From Candidatus Eisenbergiella merdigallinarum (GTDB lineage: Bacteria > Bacillota > Clostridia > Lachnospirales > Lachnospiraceae), in NCBI GenBank assembly GCA_019119355.1, contig DWXE01000005.1:48532-112531 (forward strand): a stretch of 64,000 nt of DNA, written 5' to 3'. The position numbers and the translations under genes are program-made. The notes under the pieces are model-generated. The model was not told the origin of the DNA. It did not search any database and saw only the letters and a list, made by a program, of their open reading frames with translations. Position 1 is the first letter of the stretch. Each line of letters opens with the position of its first letter. Positions 52,607 to 60,964 of this stretch are shown here, in pieces.

Positions 52607-53338
52607 TTAAACCAGTTCCTTGACGATCGCCAGCAGCTTCTTCACGTCTTCGATGCGGGTGTTTCCGCTCTCCTTGTCGATGATGGAAGAATAAACGTGA
52701 GGGATCACCTTCTTCACGCCTGCATCCAGAATGATCTGCATGATCTCGCGGAAGTTCTCCAGATCGATGCCGCCCGTAGGCTCCAGGATGAAGTCGTTTC
52801 TGGCGCAGGCCTCCGCCACCGCCTGGAGCTCATCCCTGCACTTCAGTCCGCCCATGGGGAAGAACTTGATGGAATTCCCGCCCATCTCCCTGATGATGGC
52901 GATGGCCGTATCCACGGGGATGAGAGCGGGCTCGCAGTCTCTGGACATCGGGCCGTTGGAAATCTTCACATAGCCGGGCTTGCCGCAGGGAGCAACCATG
53001 GAGTTGATGTGCACGTCGTCGGTGCCCGCATTCGCTCTCGTATAGCCCACCGCGCAGAACGCCTGATTGAAGTGGTTCGCTTTGATCTCCTTCGCGATTT
53101 CCGCCACCGCTTTCCACTGCGCCGGATTGCCGCCGCCCAGCCCTACGGAAAGGTTGCCCTCCAGCACGTCCATATACTTTTTCATGTCTTCCACCGCGCT
53201 GGGAACGTCCGGATAATCTGCGGAAAGAACGCCGACAGCCACGTATTTTTCCGCAGCGTCGTAGATTTCCTTCGCGTTTTCCAGACTCCCGCCCAGCACG
53301 TTCAGGCAGACTCTGTCCTTATAATAATTCAGTCCCAT
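52607..53338 (-). CDS. dgaF: 2-dehydro-3-deoxy-phosphogluconate aldolase, DgaF family
   Basis: 243 residues, TIM-barrel aldolase distinct from the usual KDPG aldolase (Eda). Segments DRVCLNVLGGSLENAKEIYDAAE, VGLGGGNPAQWKAVAEIA, HINSMVAPCGKPGYVKISNGPMSRD, and SIKFFPMGGLKCRDELQAVAEACARNDFILEPTGGIDLENF match DgaF of the D-glucosaminate pathway. It cleaves KDGP to pyruvate and glyceraldehyde 3-phosphate in that pathway. One base separates it from the dgaE stop. Last gene of the operon. Confidence 0.88.
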   Translation of the reverse strand: MGLNYYKDRVCLNVLGGSLENAKEIYDAAEKYVAVGVLSADYPDVPSAVEDMKKYMDVLEGNLSVGLGGGNPAQWKAVAEIAKEIKANHFNQAFCAVGYTRANAGTDDVHINSMVAPCGKPGYVKISNGPMSRDCEPALIPVDTAIAIIREMGGNSIKFFPMGGLKCRDELQAVAEACARNDFILEPTGGIDLENFREIMQIILDAGVKKVIPHVYSSIIDKESGNTRIEDVKKLLAIVKELV

Positions 53339-53339
53339 T

Positions 53340-54446
53340 TCAGCCCTCCATTATCTTTCTGAGTTTTTCCACGATCAGTTCCTTATCCCCTGCAACCAGC
53401 GGCCTGGGATCGAAATCCAGCTTGCCCAGGCTCATGAATTCCGTCCTGCAGCGGACGGTGGGATCCCCCTCTTTTAAGCGGCGGTCCAGCTCCGTAGCCG
53501 TCATCCCCGCTTTTTCGGGATCCACGTACACTCTGGCGCGGTAAATGGCGCGTCCTGCCTCATCCTGGATCATTTCAGCCCTGAGGTTCTTAATCTGATT
53601 GATCTCTTCGCACAGGTACTTCACGATTTCGATATTTTTGGCCACTTCCGCTTCCCGGTCCTTATTTTCATACTGGTCCAGGGCGGCCAGCAGGCCCATG
53701 ATGCTCTCCTTGCCCACCTTCATGGCCCGTCCGATCCCGTGGTACTGCTTCTTGGCGTAAGAGATGTATTCCTTTTTCCCGGTGACGAACCCGGAAGTCG
53801 TGGCTTCCAGAGCTTTCGCCCCGCTGTAGAATACCAGGTCTGCGCCCATGGCGATATATTTGCGGAAATCCTCTTCCGCCGCCGCGTCGATGATCAGCGG
53901 CAGATTATTTCTATGCGCGATGTCGATCATGGTGGGAAGGTCCACCATTCCCTTCTGCACGCAGTGATGGCTCTTGACGTACATCAGCGCCACCGTTTTG
54001 TCCGTGATGGCCTCTTCGATATCCTCCGGAACCACTTCCGTAGCGGTTCCAGCCTCTACCGGCACGCCGCCCCCTAAGCGGATCATGGTCTCGATGGGGG
54101 CGTTGAAGTTGATCACATGCCCCTTTTGAAGGATGATTTCATTGGCCAGGCCCGTGGAATCCGGCAGCCTGTCCATGATCGACTTCTTTCCCTTCGAAAT
54201 CAACCCGGCGATGGAAATCGCGATGGCCGCGGACGCGCAGGAAGCAGGACAGCTGTCCTCCGCTCCCGTATAGCGGGAGATAATCTCTCCCGCCCGATCC
54301 ATCAGGTCCTCGATGACGACGTAGGACTGTCCGCCCGCGACGGCCGCCTGCGCCACCTTATCGCTGATGGTGGACACGCCCAGGACGGTCACCCTGCCGC
54401 TGGCGTTGATCACTCTTTCCAGACCGATATCCTGATAAACGCTCAT
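53340..54446 (-). CDS. dgaE: DgaE-family PLP-dependent ammonia-lyase
   Basis: 368 residues, SelA-like PLP enzyme. Marks: INASGRVTVLGVSTISDKVAQA, CASAAIAISIAGLISKGKKSIMDRLPD, IDAAAEEDFRKYIAMGADLVFYSGAKALEATTSGFVTG with the PLP lysine in SGAK, and DPRPLVAGDKELI. The Salmonella homologue converts 2-amino-2-deoxygluconate 6-phosphate to KDGP. Paired with DgaF this gives a route from a phosphorylated amino-sugar acid to pyruvate. ATG follows GGAGGAAAATGAG. Confidence 0.88.
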   Translation of the reverse strand: MSVYQDIGLERVINASGRVTVLGVSTISDKVAQAAVAGGQSYVVIEDLMDRAGEIISRYTGAEDSCPASCASAAIAISIAGLISKGKKSIMDRLPDSTGLANEIILQKGHVINFNAPIETMIRLGGGVPVEAGTATEVVPEDIEEAITDKTVALMYVKSHHCVQKGMVDLPTMIDIAHRNNLPLIIDAAAEEDFRKYIAMGADLVFYSGAKALEATTSGFVTGKKEYISYAKKQYHGIGRAMKVGKESIMGLLAALDQYENKDREAEVAKNIEIVKYLCEEINQIKNLRAEMIQDEAGRAIYRARVYVDPEKAGMTATELDRRLKEGDPTVRCRTEFMSLGKLDFDPRPLVAGDKELIVEKLRKIMEG

Positions 54447-54474
54447 CTCATTTTCCTCCTGTGCGTGCCGTTTC

Positions 54475-55125
54475 CTATAAGAAAATACCGCCCAGAATCA
54501 TGGCGCCCAGGATCGCGCCGCCGGTCATTTCCTTGCCCCATTTGTAGAAGATCGCAGCGCCCAGGATCGCGCCGATGCCGGTGTAAACGTTGTACTGCGC
54601 CGCAGCGACGATGATCAGGGGAGCCAGGTAACGTCCCACGGCATTTCCCGCGCCCATCATGACGGAGGTGCCGCCCACCGCAACGCCGTCCGGAACCACC
54701 TTACGGATGAACATGATCACCGCGCCGATGATCAGGCCGAGAATCGCGCCCGTCAGCAGAGCCGTGAAGAAATTGGAGAAAGGCAGGTTCCAGCCCATGG
54801 ATAAGAACAGGGCGGGAAGCCCGATGCCGACGCCGGTCTGCAGGGAGCCGCCGATGTCCAGAAGGCCTACCAGAGGACCTTCCAGGATACGGGCGATCAG
54901 AAAGCCCGCCGCAAAACCTGCCGCTGCCGCATAGTCTCCGCCTTCCAGGCCGTCGCGCAGCATCGCCACGATGTTGACGTCGTTAAACGCGCCGGTCCCC
55001 AGCGTGATGTACATATAAGTTCCTGCGAAAATCGCTGCCGCCGCTCCCATGATCAGAAGGATAAACGTATTATCCTTCATGAGGAAGGCGTCCATTTTCT
55101 CCCAAAACGATTTCTTGTTTTCCAT
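54475..55125 (-). CDS. DUF4310 family membrane protein
   Basis: 216 residues with about six hydrophobic spans and Gly-rich loops (LLMGAAAAIFAGTYMYITLGTG; GPLVGLLDIGGSLQTGVGIGLPALFLSMGWNLPFSNFF; PDGVAVGGTSVMMGAGNAVGRYLAPLI). The family always travels with DUF4311, DUF4312 and the SFCGS protein in this operon type, so it is probably one half of an uncharacterised permease. The short N-terminal tail KKSFWEKMDAFLMK is cytoplasmic by charge. Confidence 0.85.
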   Translation of the reverse strand: MENKKSFWEKMDAFLMKDNTFILLIMGAAAAIFAGTYMYITLGTGAFNDVNIVAMLRDGLEGGDYAAAAGFAAGFLIARILEGPLVGLLDIGGSLQTGVGIGLPALFLSMGWNLPFSNFFTALLTGAILGLIIGAVIMFIRKVVPDGVAVGGTSVMMGAGNAVGRYLAPLIIVAAAQYNVYTGIGAILGAAIFYKWGKEMTGGAILGAMILGGIFL

Positions 55126-55140
55126 TCTCTTTCTTCCTCC

Positions 55141-55857
55141 TTATAACATGAACTGATCAAAGAAGCCTCTGAAGTACGCGATCGCGATGAACATCACCAC
55201 GACGATGGCGATCAGGATCTGCACAACTTTGCTCTTATAACCGTTCTCCTCAGCGGATTTGCCGATCAGAATACCCAGGACGATGCCGGGAACCGCATTG
55301 CCGGTCACCAGCGCGGAAATGCCGCCCAGAATGCTGCCCCAAAGGCCGGTGGACTTGCCCGCGTCGATGGCGGCCAACCAGAAGATCGCCGGCATGACGG
55401 GGTTCAGCAGCCAGGTGGTAGCGGGCGTCAGCACTTCCGACGCGATCAGGGAGAGCTTTTCCGGAATGATGCTGGAAAGGGTATTTAAAAATACCACCAC
55501 GACGCCGCCCACCGCAGCGCCCGCGAGCATCATCCTGCGGGGGTTATGTAAAGTCTCTTCCACGCTTTTGTTTCTCGACAGAAGGGCCGCCGCACTCCAG
55601 TTGGGAACGATACGGTGCAGAACGTCCTGGCTTAAGCTGCCGGCCGCCACTGCGGACGCAGCCGACGAGAAGAAGAAGCCCAGGCCGAAGGAGAAGTGCG
55701 CGATGGGGTCGCCGTTGCAGGCGTTTAACTCGCCCAGCGTACGGAATGCGCCCATGGACTGAATTTCAGGGGCATGGAACATTCTGGCAGCCCCCGCCGC
55801 GATACATCCGCCGCCGATGATTCCGATGATGGCGGAGTAGATGATGATTTCAAACAT
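55141..55857 (-). CDS. DUF4311 family membrane protein
   Basis: 238 residues, about six spans. N-terminal EIIIYSAIIGIIGGGCIAAGAARMFHAPEIQSMGAFRTLGELNACNGDPIAHFSFGLGFFFSSAASAVAAG is the conserved segment (key FRTLGELNACNGDP, AHFSFGLGF), and the C-terminal half has ATTWLLNPVMPAIFWLAAIDAGKSTG. Presumed second membrane subunit next to DUF4310. 2 bp separate it from DUF4312. Confidence 0.85.
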   Translation of the reverse strand: MFEIIIYSAIIGIIGGGCIAAGAARMFHAPEIQSMGAFRTLGELNACNGDPIAHFSFGLGFFFSSAASAVAAGSLSQDVLHRIVPNWSAAALLSRNKSVEETLHNPRRMMLAGAAVGGVVVVFLNTLSSIIPEKLSLIASEVLTPATTWLLNPVMPAIFWLAAIDAGKSTGLWGSILGGISALVTGNAVPGIVLGILIGKSAEENGYKSKVVQILIAIVVVMFIAIAYFRGFFDQFML

Positions 55858-55859
55858 GT

Positions 55860-56201
55860 TTAGAAGTCCTCCTTTGTGATATTTAAATATTTTACCTTCA
55901 CGATGATCTTCGCTGTGATCGTAAAGTAAGTCTTTTCCCGGGGCATGAAGAGGAAAAGGAATTTCTCGGTTTCCTTTTTCAGCTTCACATCCTGAAAGTA
56001 GACCTCTTTCGCCTCCATCTGGATGATCGGGTGTTTGATATCCTCAAAGATCTGCTTGCGCATCACCTGAAAAACATTTCCCACCGCGTTTTCCAGAGAA
56101 TCACCGCTCATGGTAATGGTCATTTCATGCTCCGTTTCGGTCAAAAGCTGTTTGTCCCGAAAGGAGTCGATCTGTACCGCAGGTTTTCCGAAGCCGAGCA
56201 T
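55860..56201 (-). CDS. DUF4312 family protein
   Basis: 113 residues, soluble. The family-like sequence is KQLLTETEHEMTITMSGDSLENAVGNVFQVMRKQIFEDIKHPIIQMEAKEVYFQDVK, followed by a basic segment ending YFTITAKIIVKVKYLNITKEDF. It ends 2 bp before DUF4311 and begins 1 bp after the SFCGS gene, so its synthesis is coupled to both. Function unknown; likely a cytoplasmic component of the transporter. Confidence 0.82.
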   Translation of the reverse strand: MLGFGKPAVQIDSFRDKQLLTETEHEMTITMSGDSLENAVGNVFQVMRKQIFEDIKHPIIQMEAKEVYFQDVKLKKETEKFLFLFMPREKTYFTITAKIIVKVKYLNITKEDF

Positions 56202-56202
56202 A

Positions 56203-56568
56203 TCAGTCTTCCCCGTGTACCTTGCGATAGGTCTCTACCAGGCGCTGTCCCAGCTCTTCCACATCCAGGAATCCCAGGCCGACAACCTTGCAGCCTTCTT
56301 CCACGGCCGTACATGCCGCATCCACGGAACGGAGGGAGGATTTTGCCTTGTAGCCGTACTTGTTCTGGGCCGTCAGCGCGCCCGCACCGCCGCTGCCGCA
56401 GAAGCTGATCCCCAGGTCCGCGTTGTTTTCGTGCATCACGTCTCCCAGCTTCATGTCAGCCGCCATGCCGGGGATCACGATCGCCTTCCCGCCGGCCTTT
56501 TCCACGCCGCGGGCCACAGCCTGACCTTTCCCCATTCTGTGTCCGATTACTACCAATACTTCCTTCAT
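56203..56568 (-). CDS. Glycine-rich SFCGS family protein (EIIB-like candidate)
   Basis: 121 residues from ATG 56568 (AAAAGGAGGTAAAGAC upstream). It starts KEVLVVIGHRMGKGQAVARGVEKAGGKAIVIPGMAADMKLGDVMHENNADLGISFCGSGGAGALTAQNKYGYKAKSSLRSVDAACTAVEEG, with the namesake SFCGSGGAGAL. A Rossmann-like alternation of strands and helices and an exposed Cys recall PTS EIIB domains, which are phosphorylated on Cys (inference). Located between the PRD protein and DUF4312. Confidence 0.83.
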   Translation of the reverse strand: MKEVLVVIGHRMGKGQAVARGVEKAGGKAIVIPGMAADMKLGDVMHENNADLGISFCGSGGAGALTAQNKYGYKAKSSLRSVDAACTAVEEGCKVVGLGFLDVEELGQRLVETYRKVHGED

Positions 56569-56582
56569 GTCTTTACCTCCTT

Positions 56583-56951
56583 TTATTGCACTCCGGCCGC
56601 CATGGCAGCCAGAGCCATTTCCATATGGGTTCCTACCAGAAAGATTTCCGAACGGTCCGGTTCGATTCCCGCCTCGCCGAACAGAGGATCCGCCACCTGT
56701 TTCGCGTAGTCCCACGCCCGGTCGGACAGCTCGTTCATCATCTCCTCCTCGATGGGATCGATGAATTTGTTCTCGGAAATCCGTTTGATCAGCGCCATCA
56801 GGTGGTTGCTCAGCATCATTTCAGCGTCTTCGCCAAAATCCACCGGAAGCTTTCTCATGCGCTCTTTCGCAGCCAGATACGAAGCGGTGGCCGCCTCCCT
56901 GTGCTGCCCGTCGATCTCGTTGGTTTCAAGAATTGTGCTCAAATACTTCAC
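56583..56951 (-). CDS. Stand-alone PRD-like domain protein
   Basis: 122 residues from GTG 56951, which has GAGGTG six bases upstream; GTG 56960 is the alternative. The domain reads LSNHLMALIKRISENKFIDPIEEEMMNELSDRAWDYAKQVADPLFG, a PTS regulation domain with His in SNHLMALIKRI, then ETEIFLVGTHMEMALAAM-type C-terminus with a second His. PRDs are normally targets of HPr or EII phosphorylation inside regulators; a free one encoded inside a transporter operon suggests a phospho-relay or phosphate sink. It overlaps the 3' end of the amidohydrolase gene by 26 bp. Confidence 0.78.
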   Translation of the reverse strand: MKYLSTILETNEIDGQHREAATASYLAAKERMRKLPVDFGEDAEMMLSNHLMALIKRISENKFIDPIEEEMMNELSDRAWDYAKQVADPLFGEAGIEPDRSEIFLVGTHMEMALAAMAAGVQ

Positions 56952-58053
56952 TTTCGTCACCTCTGCTGTATATCGTTTTTTTCAGGACCAGCTTTTCCTT
57001 CAGGGTAATGGTGTCGCCGATGGAATCCACCACGGGTTCCTCACAGGGAACGAGTTCCATGAGGTTGAAGTCCGCAACATATCCTTCCCGGATTTCTCCC
57101 AGCCCGTCCAGGCCGTAATGTCTGGCAGGCGCGCAGGTGCATTTATGGATGGCGTTTTCCAGGGACTCCCCGCAGTTGAGCAGCTTGCTCAACACGGCCG
57201 CCAGGTTATACACCGGTCCTTCGTAGTTTTCCACGTGCAGATCCGTGGAGATCAGGTCGCAGTCGAAGCCCGCCGCCAGGGACTTTTCGAATACCCTCAA
57301 AGAGAAGCTGGCCACGCCGTGCCCGACGTCGAACAGAACGCCCCGTTCTCTGGCCTCGATGGCTTCCGGGATGATCGTCCCCTCTTCCGTCAAAATCCCG
57401 CCCTTCTTTCCGTGCCAGGCATGGGTGACGATATCGTTCTTCCCCAGAAGCTTCAGCACTTCCGTCAGCGCCGGCGGATAGTTGCCCACGTGGACCATCA
57501 GGGGTTTCCCGGTTTCCGCCGCCAGCTTCGCCGCCAGTTCGATGGGTTTGAGCCCCATCTGCCCTACCACGCTGGCGCTGGCCCTGGCCTTTAAGCCCAC
57601 GATGTTGTCCGGATATTTTTCCAGGGTTTTCTTCAGCCCGTCCACGTCGATTTTTTCCATGCTGTCCAGCTCATGTCCCACCAGAAGCCCCTCTTTGGAA
57701 ACGTTGAGCAGGGTGAACACCTTCGTTTTGCATCTGTCGATATAGTTTGTGCGGAAATCCTCATAGGTATCCGCGCCGCTGCTGCCCGCGTCGAGAATCG
57801 TGGTGGTCCCCCGCCGGATTCCCAGCACGTCGGGCTCCAGCCCCAGAAAAGCTTTGGGATAGCAGTGGGTATGGATGTCGATCAGCCCCGGCGTGACGAT
57901 GCATCCGGACGCGTCCACCACGGGAAGATCCCCGTCGATCTCATCCTCTACCCGCGCGATTTTCCCGTCCTCCACGAGGACGTCCTTTTTCGTCCGCCGG
58001 TATCCGTTGGCCGGGGATACGAGCAGACCGTTTTTGATGATAAATGCTTTCAT
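56926..58053 (-). CDS. Amidohydrolase/deacetylase family metallohydrolase
   Basis: 375 residues from ATG 58053 (GGAGGAGGAAAAGGG upstream). Composite-domain amidohydrolase: N-terminal beta-domain (FIIKNGLLVSPANGYRRTKKDVLVEDGKIARVEDEID), metal-binding HTHCYPKAFLGLEPD (near 70), a GLKARASASVVG segment that may hold the carboxylated Lys, VHVGNYPPALTEVL, VTHAWHGKKGG, and STDLHVENYEGPVYNLAAVLSKLL near the end. In this operon type it probably removes an N-acyl group (for example N-acetyl) from the imported substrate before DgaE acts. Its start overlaps the regulator stop by 4 bp. Confidence 0.85.
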   Translation of the reverse strand: MKAFIIKNGLLVSPANGYRRTKKDVLVEDGKIARVEDEIDGDLPVVDASGCIVTPGLIDIHTHCYPKAFLGLEPDVLGIRRGTTTILDAGSSGADTYEDFRTNYIDRCKTKVFTLLNVSKEGLLVGHELDSMEKIDVDGLKKTLEKYPDNIVGLKARASASVVGQMGLKPIELAAKLAAETGKPLMVHVGNYPPALTEVLKLLGKNDIVTHAWHGKKGGILTEEGTIIPEAIEARERGVLFDVGHGVASFSLRVFEKSLAAGFDCDLISTDLHVENYEGPVYNLAAVLSKLLNCGESLENAIHKCTCAPARHYGLDGLGEIREGYVADFNLMELVPCEEPVVDSIGDTITLKEKLVLKKTIYSRGDESEVFEHNS

Positions 58054-59963
58054 CCCTTTTCCTCCTCCATGATATATAAAAAGAATGCGACTCTTTCCGA
58101 AACCGAAATCCGGATCTGCAGATTCTCTTCCACCAGGGAAAAGAATTTTTCCATCAGCGCGAACACGTCCGGGTAGTTTCTGCGGATCCTGTTGTACTCC
58201 CTGGTAAACTCTTCCGAGGATTCCGTCTGCTGGCTGCTGTCGAACCATCGCGGCACCGCCATGCTCATGTGGATGATCATTCCCAGCATGGCGTCCCTCC
58301 CCAGCTGATACTCTTCCGGGAATTTGGAGGTGTATTCCAGAAGCGTCAGGATCAGCCGGCTCAGCGTGGTGGCCGCTTCCACCAGCCCAGCCCCCGCTGC
58401 GGGGAGCTCTTCGGGCAAAAAGGAATCTTTTTTTGCGATAAAGGAAGCCTCGTTTTTCTGGCTGAGCGGAATGTCATCCACCAGCTTCCCGTATTTCAGG
58501 AAATCCTTGATCCGTTTGATATCCTCTTCCGAAAGGATCCGGGATATCTTGACCACCGGGACCACGGTATTTTCCAGCGGTATGGTGGAAATCACGAAAT
58601 CCACATCCTTCAGGTCGCTGGCTTTCGCCAGCTGCCAGGGCGAAACCTGTCCCACCACGTTCAGGGCGGGAAACACATTTTTGATGCGCAGCGTCAGCAG
58701 ATGGGAGAGCCCCTTTCCCGTAGCGCATACCACCAGGACGTTTTTCTGCTCGTTCTCCGCGTGGACGCTGTTTTTATACAGGTAAACGGCCAGATAACAG
58801 GTCTCCATCTCCCCGGATACCAGTCCGGTCTCCGCTTCGATGATGGCCGCGCACTCCTTCGCCATCAGATACCAGGGATAATAGTATTCCTGGATTTCTT
58901 CCAGAATATAGGGATTCTCCTCCTCCTGCATTCCGCTTAAGCTCAGGCTGAAGAAGTTCTTCAGGTGGTCGAACAGATCCTGTTTGAGCTGATCCAGATT
59001 GTATTGTCCCTTTCCCTGGGTGGCTTCGATATGGGCCCCGATTTTGTGCAGGACGCGATGGAGCATCTGGGGCTCCACCATGCATTCCTCGGTGAAAATC
59101 CCGTTCTCCGCCAGAATCTGGGACAGCCACTTCAGCTCCTGCTCCGTGCGCCCTTCCCGTTCTCCGGACAGCTCCCGCAAAAGCTCACGGGCGTAAGTCC
59201 CTTCTTCGTTTTCCATCGGCGCGTCCGGGAATACCAGCTTCACCGAGTACAGCCGGATGGCCCTGACGATGCAGTAGCTGAGCAGGTTCAGATAGGACAT
59301 ATTGGAAATCCAGATGTTGAATCTGGCGTTCATCCGCCGGATGCTCCTGCTGATCTCAGAAATGTCCTCCAGCGCAATTTTGTCCTTCAGCTCGTCCGGC
59401 AGGAGCATGTACCAGTCCTCCGCCGTATAGCTTCCCCGAAAAAGGGAGGACACGATCTTCGCAGCCAGCCTGCGCAGGATCAGTTCGTCCCCTTCCAGCC
59501 GATAGCCCATGGACTTTCTGGCGTCCAGGAAAAACCGGTTGTCGAAATAGCTTTCCATCTTTCCCAGAAAGCGCGCCAGAGTGGAGCGGGATACAAAATA
59601 AGCTTCTGCAATCCGCTCCGCCGTCACGTGATTTTTCTGTACGAATAAATAGAGGAAAATCTTCTGATACCGTTCTTCTTCATCTTTTCCGATCAGCCCG
59701 TCCCTGGTCCGGATCCCGGTCTGCACCAGAAGCTGGGAACATTCCGTCTTCTGGGACGCCGGAATGTAGTACCCTTTCCTGGACTGATAGCGGATCTCGA
59801 TCTGATGGCCCGCGCAGATTTCCTTCAGCTGGCCGATGTCGTAACGGATCGTTCGCTCCCCTTTGTGGAATTTATCCTGAAAAAAGGCGATGTCCAGAGG
59901 GGTGCTGGAGGTGATCAGGCATTTCAGAATCTCCGCCTGTCTCGCTTTCAAAATCTCCTTCAT
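58050..59963 (-). CDS. BglG/ManR-type transcriptional regulator with PRD and PTS EIIB-like domains
   Basis: 637 residues from ATG 59963 (GAGGAGAGGTGAC upstream). Order: HTH_11 (RQAEILKCLITSSTPLDIAFFQDKFHKGERTIRYDIGQLKEI), a second winged HTH (VTAERIAEAYFVSRSTLARFLGKME), two PRD regions, an EIIB-Bgl-like domain with VLVVCATGKGLSHLLTLRIKNVFP (Cys in CATGKG), and a C-terminal PRD- or EIIA-like region (MLGMIIHMSMAVPRW). Such proteins are activated or inhibited by PTS phosphorylation. It is the obvious regulator of the operon behind it. Confidence 0.88.
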   Translation of the reverse strand: MKEILKARQAEILKCLITSSTPLDIAFFQDKFHKGERTIRYDIGQLKEICAGHQIEIRYQSRKGYYIPASQKTECSQLLVQTGIRTRDGLIGKDEEERYQKIFLYLFVQKNHVTAERIAEAYFVSRSTLARFLGKMESYFDNRFFLDARKSMGYRLEGDELILRRLAAKIVSSLFRGSYTAEDWYMLLPDELKDKIALEDISEISRSIRRMNARFNIWISNMSYLNLLSYCIVRAIRLYSVKLVFPDAPMENEEGTYARELLRELSGEREGRTEQELKWLSQILAENGIFTEECMVEPQMLHRVLHKIGAHIEATQGKGQYNLDQLKQDLFDHLKNFFSLSLSGMQEEENPYILEEIQEYYYPWYLMAKECAAIIEAETGLVSGEMETCYLAVYLYKNSVHAENEQKNVLVVCATGKGLSHLLTLRIKNVFPALNVVGQVSPWQLAKASDLKDVDFVISTIPLENTVVPVVKISRILSEEDIKRIKDFLKYGKLVDDIPLSQKNEASFIAKKDSFLPEELPAAGAGLVEAATTLSRLILTLLEYTSKFPEEYQLGRDAMLGMIIHMSMAVPRWFDSSQQTESSEEFTREYNRIRRNYPDVFALMEKFFSLVEENLQIRISVSERVAFFLYIMEEEKG

Positions 59964-60009
59964 GTCACCTCTCCTCATTCTTTCCGTCCGGTCTTTTCCC
60001 TGCGGCCGT

Positions 60010-60888
60010 TCAGAGCGCCAGATACTTCTGCAGCGCTGTCACCATTCCGTCCTCGTCGTTGGAAAGCGTCACGTCGTATGCCTGTTCCTTCACATAGTCC
60101 TCCGCATTTCCCATGGCGATGCTGTATTTGACCTGGCGGAACATGTCCGCGTCGTTTTCCCCGTCGCCGAACACGATCACCTCGTCGGGCGCCACTCCTT
60201 CCCGCTGCATGAAGCGCTTCAGGGTCTGTCCCTTCGTGATGCCCGCCGGCGCGATCTCCACCAGCCTGGGGCAGGTGCGCGTCATCTCGTACCGGTTTCC
60301 GAAACGTTCCTGAAGAGCCGCAAAGACCCGCTTCATCTTGTCCGGCGTATCGGTACAGTTCAGTTTATTGATATGGTGCGGAAGCTCTTCCACGGAAGAG
60401 ATCTCCCGCAGCACAGGATAATTGTTCTGATTGGTGGTCACCCAGGACCATGCGCTGGCCACCAGCGGATGATCCGGCGGATATCCCTTCTCCTCCCGCT
60501 CCCGGATCTTAAAGGGTCTCTGCCACCGGGGAATCCAGTAATAAAGGCTCTCGTCCTCATATCCCTGAATCTCCACCTGCATTCCGGAGAGGAAGGAAAA
60601 CAGCTCGTCGATATCCTTTTGTTCCAACTGGGCAAATACTTCCCGCTCTCCCGTCATCAGGCGGTTTAAGGCCAGCCCGTTGATCTCGATGAGGCAGCCG
60701 TCGTACGCTTCCATCGAGAGCTGGCGGACATAGGGCATCAGCCGGATATAGCTGCGTCCGCTGGCCAAAATGAGCCGGATGCCCTTTTTCTGACATTCCA
60801 GCAGGCATTCTTCCGTCCGTTTTGAAATCCTGTCCCTGGAGTCCAGAAGGGTGCCGTCCATATCGGTTACGATCCATCGGATTGCCAT
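60010..60888 (-). CDS. Cof-type HAD-IIB sugar phosphatase
   Basis: 292 residues from ATG 60888 (AAGGAAGGTGATCGCG upstream). HAD motifs: MDGTLLDS (nucleophile), LASGRSY (II), ITKGQTLKRFMQREGV (III), VIVFGDGENDADMFRQVKYSIAMGNA (IV), with the IIB cap between II and III. Cof proteins dephosphorylate sugar phosphates and related compounds. First gene after the operon promoter, so it is probably transcribed with the dga-type genes and may relieve toxic sugar-phosphate build-up. Confidence 0.9.
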   Translation of the reverse strand: MAIRWIVTDMDGTLLDSRDRISKRTEECLLECQKKGIRLILASGRSYIRLMPYVRQLSMEAYDGCLIEINGLALNRLMTGEREVFAQLEQKDIDELFSFLSGMQVEIQGYEDESLYYWIPRWQRPFKIREREEKGYPPDHPLVASAWSWVTTNQNNYPVLREISSVEELPHHINKLNCTDTPDKMKRVFAALQERFGNRYEMTRTCPRLVEIAPAGITKGQTLKRFMQREGVAPDEVIVFGDGENDADMFRQVKYSIAMGNAEDYVKEQAYDVTLSNDEDGMVTALQKYLAL

Positions 60889-60935
60889 CGCGATCACCTT
60901 CCTTTCACTGTGATATTAACATATATTTTGCAATT

Positions 60936-60964
60936 ATTATACTTTAGTTTTTGCAGTTTTGCAT
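60936..60964 (-). promoter_or_regulatory. Promoter of the ten-gene operon with TGCAA repeats
   Basis: ATGCAA, 17 bp, TATAAT on the minus strand. Four TGCAA(AA) copies lie between 60926 and 60976: TTGCAACCG, ATGCAAAAC, CTGCAAAAAC and ATTGCAAAAT. Confidence 0.6.
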
